Of a stretch of 64,000 bases of DNA, positions 13,052-26,400 are shown piece after piece (within the stretch, counting starts at the first letter, position 1; the number at the start of each line of letters is the position of its first letter). Under the pieces are notes generated by a model. That model was given only the letters and a program-made list of their open reading frames with translations. It ran no database searches and was not told the origin of the DNA. The position numbers and the translations under genes are program-made. Location of the stretch: the NCBI GenBank assembly GCA_027574665.1, contig CM050648.1:134664175-134728174 (forward strand), written 5' to 3'. The stretch is from Rhynochetos jubatus (taxonomy: Eukaryota; Chordata; Aves; Eurypygiformes; Rhynochetidae).

Positions 13052-16000
13052 CAGAGAAGGTCCAGGACATGTTTGGGTGGCTCACAATCAGCTCAGGGGG
13101 ACTGCTCTTCACAGCCTCATAGGATGGAAATTCAGAGCTTGATGGCCATCCCCAATATACACTGACCCCTGCACGATGCAAACAGGACCGTGTCATTAAA
13201 GATTTCAGTGAAGCTGGTGAAAACCCAACTGCAGGTAATGCCTCAGGCTGACTCCAAGCAAGGACCGTTTAAAAGCCTCCACCTGCACGAATGGGAACCC
13301 TTGTTATTTACTGCCTGCTGCCAGGGAGATCAGTCCTGCATGAAACCTAGAGGAAGACAGGGCACCCAACCCAAGCAGCTAACAAGCCTACTGCTGCCCA
13401 AAACAGCGGCTTTCTGCTTTTAAGAAATACTTAGGGCCTCCCAGAAAACATGAGAAGGAATGGACAAAATAAAAACATCGCTTATCACTCAGGATGCTTT
13501 AACAGAGATTAGATAAAAGTCAGAGGCATTTCAAAGCAGGAACCCCGGGCTGGCAGAGGAATCTGCCAGAGCATCTCTGACAAGCTTGGAGGTTACGGAA
13601 AGTCTGGTGGGTCACCCTTCATTACAGGAGAAAAAAGTCCTGAATATTTTTTATTCCATTGTTACCCAGGGCCATGCTACGGGAAGGGATTAGAAACACC
13701 AGCTAAAATTCTTCTTTCCTACCTAGTGCCGAGGAATTGAGAAGCCCGGAGTGGATCATTTGACTCAAATATCTGTTTTTCCAGCTCTGTTGTCTGCCTT
13801 GCAAGACCCTCAGTGCAGCAGAATTAAGCCTATTCATTGCTCAAAGCAGAGATTGCCTAATCAAAGCACAGGCTAACTCTCCCCAAAGCCACATGGCTCA
13901 GGACAGCTCCAGAAGCAGCCCTATACCCAGCAAGAAAATAATCAGAGGCCTCTCCCCAGGTCCCAGCACCAAGCATCAGAGAAGGCAGAGGGCTGGGGGG
14001 GGCAGAAGGCTAGCCAGGTCCATGCGGCAGTCTCCCCTCAAACCAGGCTGTTCTGGGGAGCAGCTCTGCTCCACAGCAAGGGCCCCAGACCCCTTGTTCC
14101 TGGCAGCCTTCTTCCAATGCCGGGAACAGGATCACTTGTTCACGGCTTTGTTTGTTGAATGGTGTGTGAGCTGGTCATATTTTAAACCCCAGGAAAAGTC
14201 CTCCACATTTCCACATGCTACCAATTCCTCGCCTGCTCTCCCTTGTCCCATCCTGGTCTGTTCCACGAAGAGAATAAAATCAGAAAGAGCTTTGCAATGG
14301 TGAAGGGGTGTAAATGGATATGAAAAGTTTTGAAGGAGAGGCCAAAATTTGGATGCTTTTCCTCTGTAGCATGCCTGGATGCAGAGCATCGTTTCCAACT
14401 TCCAACTCTGATGGCACTTATTCAGTCCTTTCACCTCCATCCTGTCCAGCACAGTTTCAACCCCCAGGCCACAGAGGACATGGAAAGCCAGTTTAGACAA
14501 CAGTCAGCTCAGAGCTCAGCTTGCATCAATGAGCGGGTTTTGTAGGTCCAACCGGTGCAGTTCCAACTCTCTGGCTCACTCTACAAATCAACCTTTCTGT
14601 GTTGGATGGGCTCTATAGCAGGGCAAGCTTGCTTTGCCTTCGGGTGCTTGCACAGTCCCATGGGCTAGCTCATGAGATGGCTGCTCTGGGAGAATTATAG
14701 CTCCAGGAGCATTTTCATGAACCAGTCGTCTCATCGCCAGCAGCTGCACGAAGCCTTAAAGCACAACTGGAAAGCAGCATCTTGGCACTTGCCCTGCGGC
14801 TTCCTCAAAAAGCTCCCCTTTTTACCGCAGGAAAACCTCACTTTCCACCTCTTAGAACAGCAAAAGCTGTGACTAAGGTATTCCTAAATGAAGGAAAACC
14901 AACGCCTGTTCCAGATAAAGAGCTTCAAGGGTTGGTTACGCGAGAACTTTTCCGAGCATCCTCATCAGGGACTTTTCCCCGGTGGAGCGGGGCTGGAGCA
15001 GTCTGGGCAGCCTGCTCTGCCCTTTGCAAGACCCCACAATCCGGCAGCGGGAAGCCCATGTCAGCCTGCAGCTCCCCCCGCTGCTGGGGTGACATGGATG
15101 CTGACAACAATGAGGAAACAAAAGTTCAAGCCAACACAGCCCTGAAAGGTTCAAACTGCTGCCACTCATTTCCATATAAGAGCTATTTAAATGCAAAGCT
15201 GGTAACCGTTTCTTTGCTGATCGTTTTGCAGAAGGATAAATACAATGGTGAACAAAAAGGGAAAGCGAACAGGAGCCCACTTTGTCTCCCACCTCTTTCA
15301 AACTGGCGGCTCTGGATTCATGGCTCTTCACCTGGGAAGGACACCGATGTAGCAATGGGTTCAACGCAGGCTGTACCAACAAGGAAATACAGAATGAAAA
15401 GTAAAAACAATCTGCCCTAACCAACAAACTCGGGCACTCAGGAAGGTCCTGTAGCGCCACAGGAATGCTTCAGAGCGCTTCTTCTCTCTGCTTTGGACAC
15501 CATGCGGCAAGAAACCACCTGCGATCGAGATTTTCTTCTAACCCAGGATGGCAAACAAACAATGCACACTCACTACTTTTAGTTATGACCTTGGATACTT
15601 ACCAACTTCAAAAGTTACGCTCAATTCACACATATGCAAGCAAGAAAAATAACTCACAGGCAATGAATAACAAGTGTTTGACATTTAAATGCAACTTATT
15701 TATAAGAGTAGTTAACATTTGTATTAATTAAGGCACACTCAATGCAAGATTGTTCGGTGCCGTTCACCCTAGTATACATGAAGATTGTTGTCTGTCTCAG
15801 GAAAAAATAAGTGAAAATTATGTGTAATTACCCGCCTGTACTTTTCACCTGGGTATCATTAAAGACAGCAGAACGCCATGGAATTTTAATTCAATACTCT
15901 TGCTCAACACCTCATGGAAATATCAAGTCCTGGATGTCATCAAGATTGCACGGTGTGGTGTACAGAAGCAAAACACATCTACAAATCCTCTGGTATCGAC

Positions 16001-16289
16001 AGAGGTATCGATATTATTTGAAAAATAATATATCGTCTTACCATATATTCAGGAACGCCCATGCACGTAAGCCCAGATCTAACTAGATCACACAGGTATC
16101 TGGATTGGTCCTTGGACGTGCCTGGAGCCAAACCAGCAGTAATAAGGCTGGGGCACAAATGGCAGAGGATGCGCTCCTGCCTGGGCTCTGCACCGGGGAC
16201 AACACACTCAATGAGCCAAAACTCCATCACCAGGCACGAGCATTTTGGGGGTATCTACTTTGATTAGAAGGAGATGCTCATAATTAGGT
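13052..16289. other. Intronic DNA, 3.2 kb, no recognised gene
   Basis: No repeat family or exon is recognised. Frames of up to 212 codons (14782-15420, plus) overlap a 174-codon frame on the opposite strand (14936-15460), have no recognisable domain and lack splice-site framing. The segment 15560-15780 is AT-rich and may be partly conserved. Confidence 0.5.
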
Positions 16290-16557
16290 TGAGAGGAAAC
16301 AGCCTCAAGTAGGACCAGGAGAGGTTTAGACTGGATCTGGAAATCTGGAAAAATTTCTTCACCAAAAGGATTAAGTGTTGGAACGGGCTGCCCAGGGCTG
16401 TGGTTGAGTCACCACCCCTGGAGGTATTTAAGAGACCATGTGGCACTTAGGGACATGGTTTAGTGGTGCAATTGGCAGTGTTAGGTTAAGGGTTGACTCT
16501 ATGCGCTTAAGGGTCTTTTTCAACCTAAATGAATCTATTACTCTGTGATTCTATGAT
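16290..16557 (+). mobile_element. CR1 LINE 3' fragment
   Basis: The sense CR1 3' region runs from GAGAGGAAACAGCCTCAAGT through GGAACGGGCTGCCCAGGG and CCCTGGAGGTATTTAAGAGA to the tail CTCTGTGATTCTATGAT. The word order (GGTTTAGACTGGAT, TTTAGTGGTG, GGCAGTGTTAGGTT) is the same as in the inverted copy at 20717-20953, so both come from the same subfamily, distinct from the pair at 7057 and 34498. Confidence 0.92.
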
Positions 16558-18539
16558 AATCAATTCTAGTGTAACAACACCACTTTTGGGTTTGTTTTTA
16601 CTTTGTGAGTCTATTACCAGGGCAAGCCCGCCCAAGACAATGGGACTGAGACCCTCAGAGAGGAGATCCAGGTTATTCTTTAGCCAGGCAACCAGCTTCT
16701 CCAACACCCAATCCACATCCCTTTCAGAAACATAAACTTTCCTAAAGAGCTTCTACCAGCACAAATAAATAAATAACAATGTGCTTGCAACCACCCCAGC
16801 TTTTAATTAAATGGCAACTGAATAAACAGCTCGCTGGGATGGCCATAACCCTGCTCCTGCGCTGCCCTTTTGGCTTTGCGATCCTGGGGTCAGATTCCCG
16901 GCATACCCTTTCCTGCAGCCCTGCTGTTAGTTTGAGGTGGCACAAGCTCTGGTTTTGTTGGGGTTTTTTGGTGTGTTTTCAGCATAAAGGCAAGCAGCAT
17001 GCCTGCCACGCACCAGGCTTCTGGTGGGGATTTCCTTACCTTCCCTGGGACTGGGGAGGTGTTTTGTAGAAACAGCTTCCAGGAGCTCAGGAAAAAGGCA
17101 GAAAGCATTAAATGGATATTCCATTCATCTCAAGAGTTGCTTCCTGCCATCATTTATCACCTTTTAGGCTTTTAGGCGGAACCTCGTATTTATAACATCC
17201 ATAAAAAGATCTGTGGCCAGGTAGCATGCATTCATCACTGGTGTAATTCCACCAGCAAGGAATTTGCCACCGCCACTCCCCCACCCACCCCTGACTTTGT
17301 CCTGACCAAACCCAGCTCTTGCCTCGAGGAAAGAAAAACCCACAAAAACCCCCACCACCCCTTTGTAGCCTTATCTCTTAATGCAACACAGTATGTGTTG
17401 TTCTTCTTTTTATATTAACAGCTCAAGTTATCAAGGTTTTCCAACCTGGACTGCATTATCAGATCTCCCTCATCCCAGTATTTTGACAAAAAAAAAGAGT
17501 GCTATTGAAATGCAAGTACTTTAGAGTGAATTTGCATTGTTCCTAGGAGAACAGGGATAGCGTTTAAAAAAACCCAACCTTAAGATACCAGGCATCATTT
17601 TCACTTCTTTATTAAGCCAAGGATCTGTTAAAGTGCAGATTTCCCCTCTGTGCCAATAACACCTGGCAGTACATAAGAAACTAAGCATTTCTACTGTAAT
17701 GACATTTCCATTGAAATACGTGCAGGCAGTTGACTACATTTCCAGAGAGGTGGAATATTATTCAGTGAGGGAACACAGATAAGCTGGGAGGTGAGAAAGG
17801 GTAGAGGCAAAATTGCAGGCAATTAGTATTTTCTTGACATAACTGTAATTTGTGAATTTTCAAAAATCTTCTTCTAAAATGTTGGTTAATTTGATCCAAG
17901 ATTAATTCAAATGCATCTGTCACACTCCTGCCCCCACAAGCACAGACCAGCATGTCCACATGAGTCAAACCCAGAAGAAAAACGATGCCCCTTACATCCA
18001 TCCCTGCGGCAGGCAACCCCCTCTCACGCTGCCTGCGGAACCGGGGGCTCCCCGCAATCCCATGAAGGGCTGATGCGCTCAGCAAAGGAGCAAGGGAGGA
18101 GCCTTCAAGTGACTAACAATGCTCTTCAAAGTGAAAAAATATATTCCCATGGTTTAAAATTACCATCTGATCTTTAGTAGAAAAGCGATAGCAGTACCAT
18201 AGCCAGAGGTACCAGATAGCATTTCCTGGTCCCTCACCGTACGGGAATGTAAACTGCGGCCCCCTCACAGGTAATCCACGTTCTCAAAATACGCTGCTGA
18301 CCTACGTGCGCAGGTGCCCCATCACCTAGGTGGTCTGCTCCGTTACAGGAATGCACCTGGGATTTCTTCTCTTTCATGTCTTCCCTGCTTGAGAGGTTTT
18401 GGGGGGGGTGTCCCACCGCAGGCATGAAATGGGAAAAGAGGGGCTGGGGCTCAGGTAGGGTTTCAGGTGAAGCCTGCAGAAGGGGTAAGAAGTTTCTTTG
18501 ACAAGATAAACAGCTTCCTAGCAGCTTAGACACAGGATA
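16558..18539. other. Intronic DNA without recognised features
   Basis: Unique-looking sequence with T/G-rich patches (16950-16980) and short A runs. No exon, RNA gene or repeat family is recognised. Confidence 0.5.
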
Positions 18540-18905
18540 CCACTTCTCATGTGGATGTATTTACACTTAAATAATACATCTCTATGACTGAAGGCAAGGA
18601 GTAATCAAAAACTGACATTTCAGCTGTGCACCGCAAAAGTAAACCTCCCTCAAAAGTGGAATGCTAAAGGGGGGAAAGCGAGAGAGGCGCTTTGATTTAT
18701 GGGTTATTTTTTAAATTAGCGGTAGGGGTGTTCTGCCGGTAGCCCTTGAGAAGGTCTGTTTATTTGAGGAGCTCACAGGAGCACAGCCCCATCACCCAGA
18801 TGGAGCCCAATCCACTCGGTCAGTGTTTATTTACACTTAAATACAAAAGGAAGGCTATCCAAACAAAAGCTGATAGTGTCCAGCAGATAATTAAGTAGGC
18901 TAATG
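18540..18905. promoter_or_regulatory. Candidate conserved non-coding element with paired repeats
   Basis: This stretch carries the two 16-base repeats at 18558 and 18828, GCGCTTTGATTTATGGG (18688-18704), TTTAAATTAGCGG and CAGATAATTAAGTAGGC. It is repeat-poor and motif-rich. An enhancer role is inference. Confidence 0.3.
18558..18843 (+). repeat. Pair of 16-base direct repeats, 270 bases apart
   Basis: TATTTACACTTAAATA occurs at 18558-18573 and again at 18828-18843. TTTACACTTAAATA-type words could bind forkhead or homeodomain factors. Nothing similar is shared outside these 16 bases, so the pair is not an evident duplication of a longer segment. Confidence 0.6.
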
Positions 18906-20716
18906 CAGAAATCTGTTTAGGCAAGAAGGAGTGTATCGCTACAATGAAAAGGCAGGGCACAGTTTACCGTCCATTCCTGGTATAAACAAGCTCCAGCAGT
19001 GCCCCTCACACCAAAACTGTACACCCTGTCTCTCGTGAAATCCTGACACGTGCGGGATTTCTGCAGTGCGTCTGCAAGGACACTGCATTTGGGCTGCTGG
19101 ATGCATGTGCCTGCCAGTGCTCAGCACCGGCAGAACAACCCCCAGGCTCTGGCCCACTGCCCTTTGTGTCCTCCCAAGTGCCTAGGCCATCCATCCTGAC
19201 AGGGCTGTCACAGCTGGTGGGGGGCAGCAGCAGGCATCACAGAGCCCAAGCAAGTTTTTGCTATAGGAACTGGCTCAACTGTTTTAATGAAATCACAGTT
19301 TATCTGTTTTTATTGTTCTCTGTATACCTGCTCTGTTTTCCTGCACATAAATTATTCTTCACTTCCTTCCTGAAAGAGCTATTATTTAACAGCATAGCCG
19401 GCATTAACTATTGCATCACATTCCTCCAGAGGTCCATTAGAGCAATGATAGAGTGCAACACCAACACAAAAACACATGCACAAACACTCCCTGAACTAAA
19501 CCCACCCAACATAGCCCTCTTGAACAGAGGAGGCCATGTAAACAGAAGAGATCATCAGCCTAAGACAGGACACGGTGCAAAACGTGGACAGATTGCTTCT
19601 TCCAATTTACAAAACCAAAATACGTGGGCTGCAATCATAGTTGCGCTTGTTCTGAACATACGCAACCCTGAATGGCCAAAGAGGGATACTGCTGGGATTT
19701 CTTCACAGATACTGAGGGGTCAGGCAGGGGTTGCTTTGAATTCTCTTTCTCTCTCAAAAAACTGTCTTTATTTAATCTTAGTTCAAATTACCTGAAGCAG
19801 CCCTCTCACTTAACCCAAAGAACACTGGACTTGGGCTTGAAAACTGCCCTCCCCAGTATTTCAAGGCATATAGACATCTTCATCTATGGATGTGTCTACA
19901 CAGTTCTCTTGCTGACGCTGCACATAAAGTCAACTAAAAGAGTAATTCCACACCCTGTCTGATCTGAAATACACCAGCTTTACAACACATTTTAAATGGT
20001 TGGTTTATTTTAAAGACATCTTTTTTTAGATTTTGATCTCATTTCAGCCTCTGTCCCCAAAACAGCTTTCAGTGGGTGATTCCTCCACCCTAAAAAAGTT
20101 ACACCGACTTCCAATACCCACACAAAACCACTGGTCTCTAATTAGGAATTCAACTGATTTGTATTATAATGAGCCCCAAAAAGCTGCCTATAGGCATGGA
20201 TTCATTTAAGTAAGGCCACGCTGTCTGGAGATTAGCGAACACAGTATTTCCCCGGCCCCATGGCACGTCCCAGGAGCCCCATAGCCACGGGTGGGCAAGG
20301 GGCTGCGAGGCAGAGGACGGCAACGCTGCCAGAACGGAGGAAGGAGATGCTGACAGGCAGAGAAGTGCATGCTGCGCAGCAAGTCTCCTGAGACATGTAC
20401 GGTCTCTCACAAGGCAAACACAAGTTATGTCAAGTACCTACTGCTTGTGCTGTCCTTATGATGAAGAAGTGGGTGGGAAGAAGTCACACCACCACCTTAC
20501 AAGACAACACAGCAAACAGGGAGTTCCCCTATTCTGCTGCAGAAGGCTTTAGGCTTCCCTTAAGGCTTTAGGTCCAATTCTACTCTAATCAGCTCTGGCA
20601 GAAGCATGTGGCATAGTAGGTGTCCAGCAGCAACATTGCTCTGGAGCAAAGCAGGCTCCAGCTTCATCAGGTGCACGTGGAAAATGAGATCAGCAGATGT
20701 GCAAAGCCCAAATTTG
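18906..20716. other. Intronic DNA without recognised features
   Basis: A 209-codon frame (19166-19795, plus) is the longest here. It has a hydrophobic run near residues 44-75 (VYLFLLFSVYLLCFPAHKLF) that could pass for a membrane segment, but there is no family similarity I know, no promoter and no supporting context. It is most likely chance. Confidence 0.45.
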
Positions 20717-20953
20717 CATAGAATCAGAGAATCATTTAGGTTGTAAAAGGCCTTTAAGATCATCAGTTCAGCCCTAAACCTAACACTGCCAAGTCCACCA
20801 CTAAATCATGTTCTTAAGTGCCACATCTACATGTCGTTTAAATACCTCCAGGGATAGTGACTGAACCACTTCCCTGGACAGCCTGTTCCAGTGCTTAATA
20901 ACCCTTTCAGTGAAGAAAAGTTTCCTAACATTCAGTCTAAACCTCCCCTGGCA
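20717..20953 (-). mobile_element. CR1 LINE 3' fragment, antisense
   Basis: The reverse complement of a CR1 3' end starts with the inverted tail CATAGAATCAGAGAATCA and continues with AGGTTGTAAAAGGCC, ACCTCCAGGGATAGTGACTG, GGACAGCCTGTTCCAG and TTCAGTCTAAACCTCCCC. It lies in the same transcriptional direction as CCDC85C. It is 5'-truncated near 20953. Confidence 0.92.
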
Positions 20954-22879
20954 TATCAGGCCGGGAAACCTTCACACCCACCACCCACTGCAGACAAGCA
21001 AGGGAGGTGTGAGCAGAGCGAGCTCTCCCCACTTCAGCTCCTGCTTCAGCTCCACCAAGTGCCCCCAGAACCAAGTTTAATCCTACCCTGAGGGAAGGTG
21101 ATTCGTGAAATAGAAGGTTGGGGAATACTACTGATTTTACACCTGCAGGGAAGATGCCCAAAGGGCCTCGGATATGCCACCTGGCACTGGACATGCAGTT
21201 TGCATCACTGTTTGCTGTCCACTGATTTTAACCTCAACAACTCACTCCCTGTCCCAGACTTGCTCAAAGCAATTGAAACTTTCTCTTCAGTTTCACACCT
21301 TGTTAGTCAGTGGAGGGGACTAGGTAATGCAGAGCTTGAACAGAAAGGGAAGTCAGTGGCTCCACTCCAAAACTCCGGAGGCAAAAGACAGACAGACAGA
21401 CAAGCCCTGGCTGGGTGATAAAAGGGAAAACAACGTGAAGCCGCAGGGAAGTTGATACACTAGCCCAACGAGGTGCTCTCTCAGGGACAGGGTCCCTGAC
21501 CTGAGATCTACTCAGGTATCACCTACAGCTCAGCCTTGGCCAGGTCACTCCTCACTTCTGAATGGACCATCAGAGAATTTAACATCTCCAAATTAGCTCT
21601 TAAATTTGATAATTTAACATCACCAGGACAAGGTTTTGGGTTCTCCTAAGAAATTTCTGTTGCCTGCCACCTCTTGGGGGTAAATCCCAGTGATACTTCT
21701 CTTACAGCAAATGAAGCTTCCCACCCCTTTTCACCACCAAATACAGAGCCAGGTGTTCCAAAATACAAGTCACAACACAGTTACGGAGGGCTAAGAGAAA
21801 ACTAGAGAGGCAAGAATCCCAAATGGGTTTTGCCTGGAGGCAAGGGGAAAAGGCAGTGAGATCCAGTAACTTTAGCAACATCGTTTTACAAGATTAAAAA
21901 AAAAAAAATTTAAAAAAATAGGTCACCCTGTCACTACAGAGATCGGGTGGGATTAGTTTAATAGCAGTGTGACCAAATAAAGGTCAGAAAGAGCTTCACT
22001 GATTGATAAAGTTAAGAGGGTATGGCTATTAGCAAGCTGGTTTCTCAGATCATATTTATGTGGTGGTCTAGGTGGGTCTGAAGACAAGGCAGATGCCATC
22101 CAAAAGTCCAGGATAAGGAAGTTTGCAGTGGCTCTCAGGGGCAGATTTCCAAGCCACGGATTTAAAAGGTAGGGTTGCATAGGCTTGTCTGGATTTGCAG
22201 TGTGAATGTGCCAAAGATTTCAATGCATATATTTGTAACACAGACCAAGATACGCATATGATCCAACTGGAGGCTCCCACATTATGTTTAAAGGATGGCA
22301 CCAAGCAGCAGGTCTCTGCAGCACGCCATGAGGCCAAAGCTCCTCAAAGAGCAATCCTTGGAGAAAATCCAGTACTAGCGCATACCACAGCATCATACTT
22401 GCTGTGCTGTCAAGAAGAGTCTTAACCCTTGGCCTACGGTCATTCATCTTTGCTTGCAACCTCTAACGTTTTCCACCACCATTCACACAGACACATTAGC
22501 AGGATTCAGTCACAGCCTCAAACATCCAGCATGGATCAATCACCATGGGCCAAACCCACCTAAGTTTTACCCTGGGCCACAGGAAGGGAAAGCCTGTGCA
22601 GAAGAAGATGAGAAGAACTCAGAATAGCTCCAGAGCACCCACCCAGGAACAGCCTCAGACAAAAAAATGGAATTTTGATCCTCTCCTAAATACTGCACTC
22701 GACAAGTTGCTTCAGGCTTACCCTTCACTTTATTTTTGTCAGGAAGGACCAATCCTTGCACACTGTAAATATTCTTCTGATCAGCCGTCACAGAAGTTAA
22801 GCTGGGTTTGAAGACAACCGTATGACTCTCCCCATTTCCATACTTTCAGTGCCTGCGCCCCTGTCCCAGCACCCGCACG
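20954..22879. other. Intronic DNA without recognised features
   Basis: Apart from the (GACA)4 at 21387 and A runs at 21896-21918, nothing is recognised. Confidence 0.5.
21387..21402. repeat. Short (GACA)4 tandem repeat
   Basis: Four perfect GACA units occur in otherwise unremarkable DNA. The array is too short to be strongly unstable. Confidence 0.85.
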
Positions 22880-23400
22880 GCAGAGGCTGATCAGAATCTG
22901 CCCTAGAACGTGGTTATCCAGAAACTCCCTATCATACTGTCTGCAGTCGCTCCGGCTCACTCCGACTGAATGGGCGCTCAGTCTGCATCAGCATCCCTGG
23001 CTTCAATGCCTGGAATTAGGCTCTGCAGATTAGGCAATGTGCTGAGGCTTATCTCTGTGTCTAATCACTAATAAAGTTGCAACCTGTTGCATTTATACTG
23101 TATTGGGTCTCGCTCAACAACACGGGCTTTAAAGGTCATCTGCTTCCTCCAATCACTGCCAGGTTTATTGGGGCAGGCATGCCTGCGCCGGCAGGTCCCA
23201 CTCCCGCTCCCACCGGCTGGCCACCACCAGCAGAAATCCAATTATGGGCACAATGGTCCCAGCCCGCCGAGGCTCCCCGGCCCCTCCACGCTCCAGCCTT
23301 GGAGACCCTCTACAATGGCTGCTTTTGTCTCAGCCTCGCTATTGTTTGGGATTCTCTCGCATCCCTGGACACGGGATAAAGAGCCGTGTTTGGAGCAACG
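22880..23400. promoter_or_regulatory. Candidate intronic enhancer or alternative promoter
   Basis: Composition shifts from AT-rich to moderately GC-rich with several CG dinucleotides (about 23170-23300). Motifs include CTAATCACTAATAAAG (23061-23076), a CCAAT box (23149-23153) and a SOX-type ATTGTTT (23341-23347). It could be a distal regulatory element or a weak internal promoter. No frame inside looks coding. Confidence 0.35.
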
Positions 23401-26400
23401 TTTATGAATGAGATCTCAGAGCACAAGGGCGCAGCACCACAGGGCTCGACCGCGGACAAAAAGGGTCATGGTTTCCAAACGCCACGTCGAAATGCAACCA
23501 CTGAAGATGCAGTATGCACTAGGCCAGGAACGAAAAGTTATGGGCAAACTGAAAATAAGAATTGAAGTCCTAGTCCTTCCAAAGTCAAGGGAAGTTTTGC
23601 CACAGACCTCCGCGCAGCCAGGGTATCTCCCAAAATACTTATACTAAGTAAAATACCTAGCAGATCCCATTGCTTTAAGACACTGTTTTGAAAAGATTTT
23701 ACACTGTATTGATTTCTAAAAGGGAAAAAAATAGTTTTAGCTTAATGAGAATGCTTCCTGAGTAAAAATGTAGTATACAGCAGCAGTACAAAGTAGCCCC
23801 TGTGCCACAGAAACTAAGTAAAATATACCAGCTAATCTAAATCATCCTCCGGATGTCACAGAAAATACTCTATTCTGATCTTCAGCTGTTGTAATGAATA
23901 CATTACACTAAATGCATCAGGAGGAAAGACCTACACATCCTGTAAGGCCTGTAGGAGTTACAAGAATCTTCTCAACCCAGAGCCTATGAGACCAGGTCAG
24001 TCCTGCAATGCAAAACCCTGTGAGAGCCCAGGCAGCTGGCAACCTTAAACTCCTAAAACACCTTCAGCATAACAGTACTACAGGTTTGCTAACAGCCAAG
24101 CTCACCTCACCCAAAAGCCAGCTTCCATCACACAGTCAGGCCCACCAGGGACAAAGCCACTGGCAAACCCCATCTGTCACATTGGAAAGTGCCTTCTTTG
24201 TGAGGCTCTGCTGAGCAGAAGATGGGAGTACCATGAAACCTTTCTAACCTTTGAAGACTAGAGGCAGACATATAATTGCATTCAATGAAACATCATATGG
24301 TAATAAGCAGCAATGGAACAGCCAAGCATAAATCTCCCCATTCATGGAGTGTCACATGTACACATCTCTTTACCAAGGATTACTCTGTAGCTCCTACCAT
24401 AATAAATCATCAGGAAAATGCCTTGTGCACCACTAGCAGAGCAGGGGTTTGGAAAAACAGGCAGGCTATTCTTCATAAGGAGGCATTGATAACTAGCCAA
24501 CCTGAGAGTTTGTGACTGATATGATATTAATTGCACTCTGCTTATTTGGTATATGTGCTTGGGGGGGTTTGGGTTTGTTTGTTTTTTTTCCAACTAAGAC
24601 TTTCCTCGTTGCCAGGAGAACACTGAAAGACACAGACTGTAGTACTAAGCCAAAGCCCCAAAGTCAAAAAGGTCCACTAAGCTAAAATTCAAAGTCCAGG
24701 GTCTAAAGTCCATTCACGGAAGGAACTAGACTTTGGATCAGTTCTGAATTCATCATTACCATTTACAGAAGAACGGTATTCTGGCCTAGTTTCTGCTCAG
24801 TGTAAATGCTTTATGTAGGCTAATCCCAGATAAATAACTGTTTTCTTGCATTATCTAGATCTTTTGCTACACATTATGGGCTGCATTAGAAAGATTAAGG
24901 ACTGCACAGTCAACTAAGAGCCTCTCTATTGGATGCTCCAGTGTCTAGCTCTGCAAGGATGCCATGTCACATACCAAACTACCTTGCGCATCTGCATGAG
25001 TCTGCTTTGCCTTGCCAAAACCTCTTGCTCATCACCTGAAGTTTGTTATTTGTAGCCATGAGCAAACAGCATTTCAGAAAACCTTTTGTTCTGTGCTGAA
25101 GAGCTAAGGCTGGCTTTTGCCCCAGAAGTAGCTGGATAAGGATAAAGATCTCGTGCCAATATAGCATTTAATAGATCAGAATCAGGCCAAAAAAAACATA
25201 AGCCATTCATATGGCACAGCCAACGGCTTTAATGTCATTTAACTCAGTGAGACACACATGTGGAGTGCAGCAATACACCGAACACAACTCCAGTACCAGA
25301 GCAGATGGTGTAGTGCAGCTCTCATACTTCTGGGTCTGCAGATGTCATGGTCGAAGAGAATACTGATAGCCCAGACACTGTCTTCCCAAAATCGTTCAGG
25401 TAACGTATATTACCATACACATCAAATCTTTCCTTCCTTTTGCTTATGAGCCCAGTTGCCATTCACATGCTTAGTATCAATTAGATAGAAATCAAACCAC
25501 CCTCTTCATGCACACATGGTCGTAACTCGCATAGCACAAGACCATGAGCCAAATTCACCTTTGGTATAACTCTGCTAACTGGAAGTAAAAAGCCTCAAAA
25601 AATGGCCCTCTTCAGTGCAGTAACATCTCAAAATCTGAGATGAGTCTGATCTACATGTGGAAAGACAGAGTAAGCAAAGCAGTTGCCTCTGAAAAGACGA
25701 AAATCTGTACCTTTTTTCAAGTGCCAACTAGCTTATTATTGCAGTTTCCATCATGCCCACAAAATAATCATCAACCACATGTAAATCTTCCACGGAAACT
25801 CCCCAAGCCTTTTCTAACAAAAATACTGTAGAAAATACAGGTATGTTCTCCTGTTTCCAATCCTCACCACTAAGCTTCCACTACAGTCACCATCCCACCG
25901 AACTTGGAACTCAAAAAACAGCTTCAGGAGCCCCTTAGTCTCTGCTAATATTGTGAAGATCACTACCTCCACAGCTAAAGCTTTACAGCGGAGATCCTCA
26001 CGGGTCTCCAGTCCTTGAAAAGGCACTGAGACTGCGAAGCAGTTCTTCAGGTTAGGAATCGAAAGCAGTATACAAAATGCCTGCCTGCATATGCTCATCC
26101 TACAGCTGAAGAAGGACTTCTCCCTCTAGAACTGTCTTTCTGGCAATTGTCACCAAACACTGAATTAACACACAAAATATTTACAAAATTTATCTACAAT
26201 CTACATGATGCTCATGTTACAAAACATCCCACTACATAAATCTGTACAGTGAAGACATTCAAGGATGAACATCTTAAGAAGCTGATAGAGAAAAATCTGT
26301 GTGTGCCCATCACAGTGCCTGATCCCCCCTACTTTGCAAGGCGTTTTTCACAGGCATCACTCTCACTGCCCTTTGACACGGGCAATTATCTGCTCCCAAT

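Noticed and set aside
12698..13196. Repeated Met-Asp-Gly-Trp peptide frames on the minus strand
   Set aside because: They are translations of the (CATC)n microsatellite.
19166..19795. 209-codon frame with a hydrophobic segment
   Set aside because: There is no family resemblance, promoter or splice framing, and the intronic location and AT-rich composition explain it.
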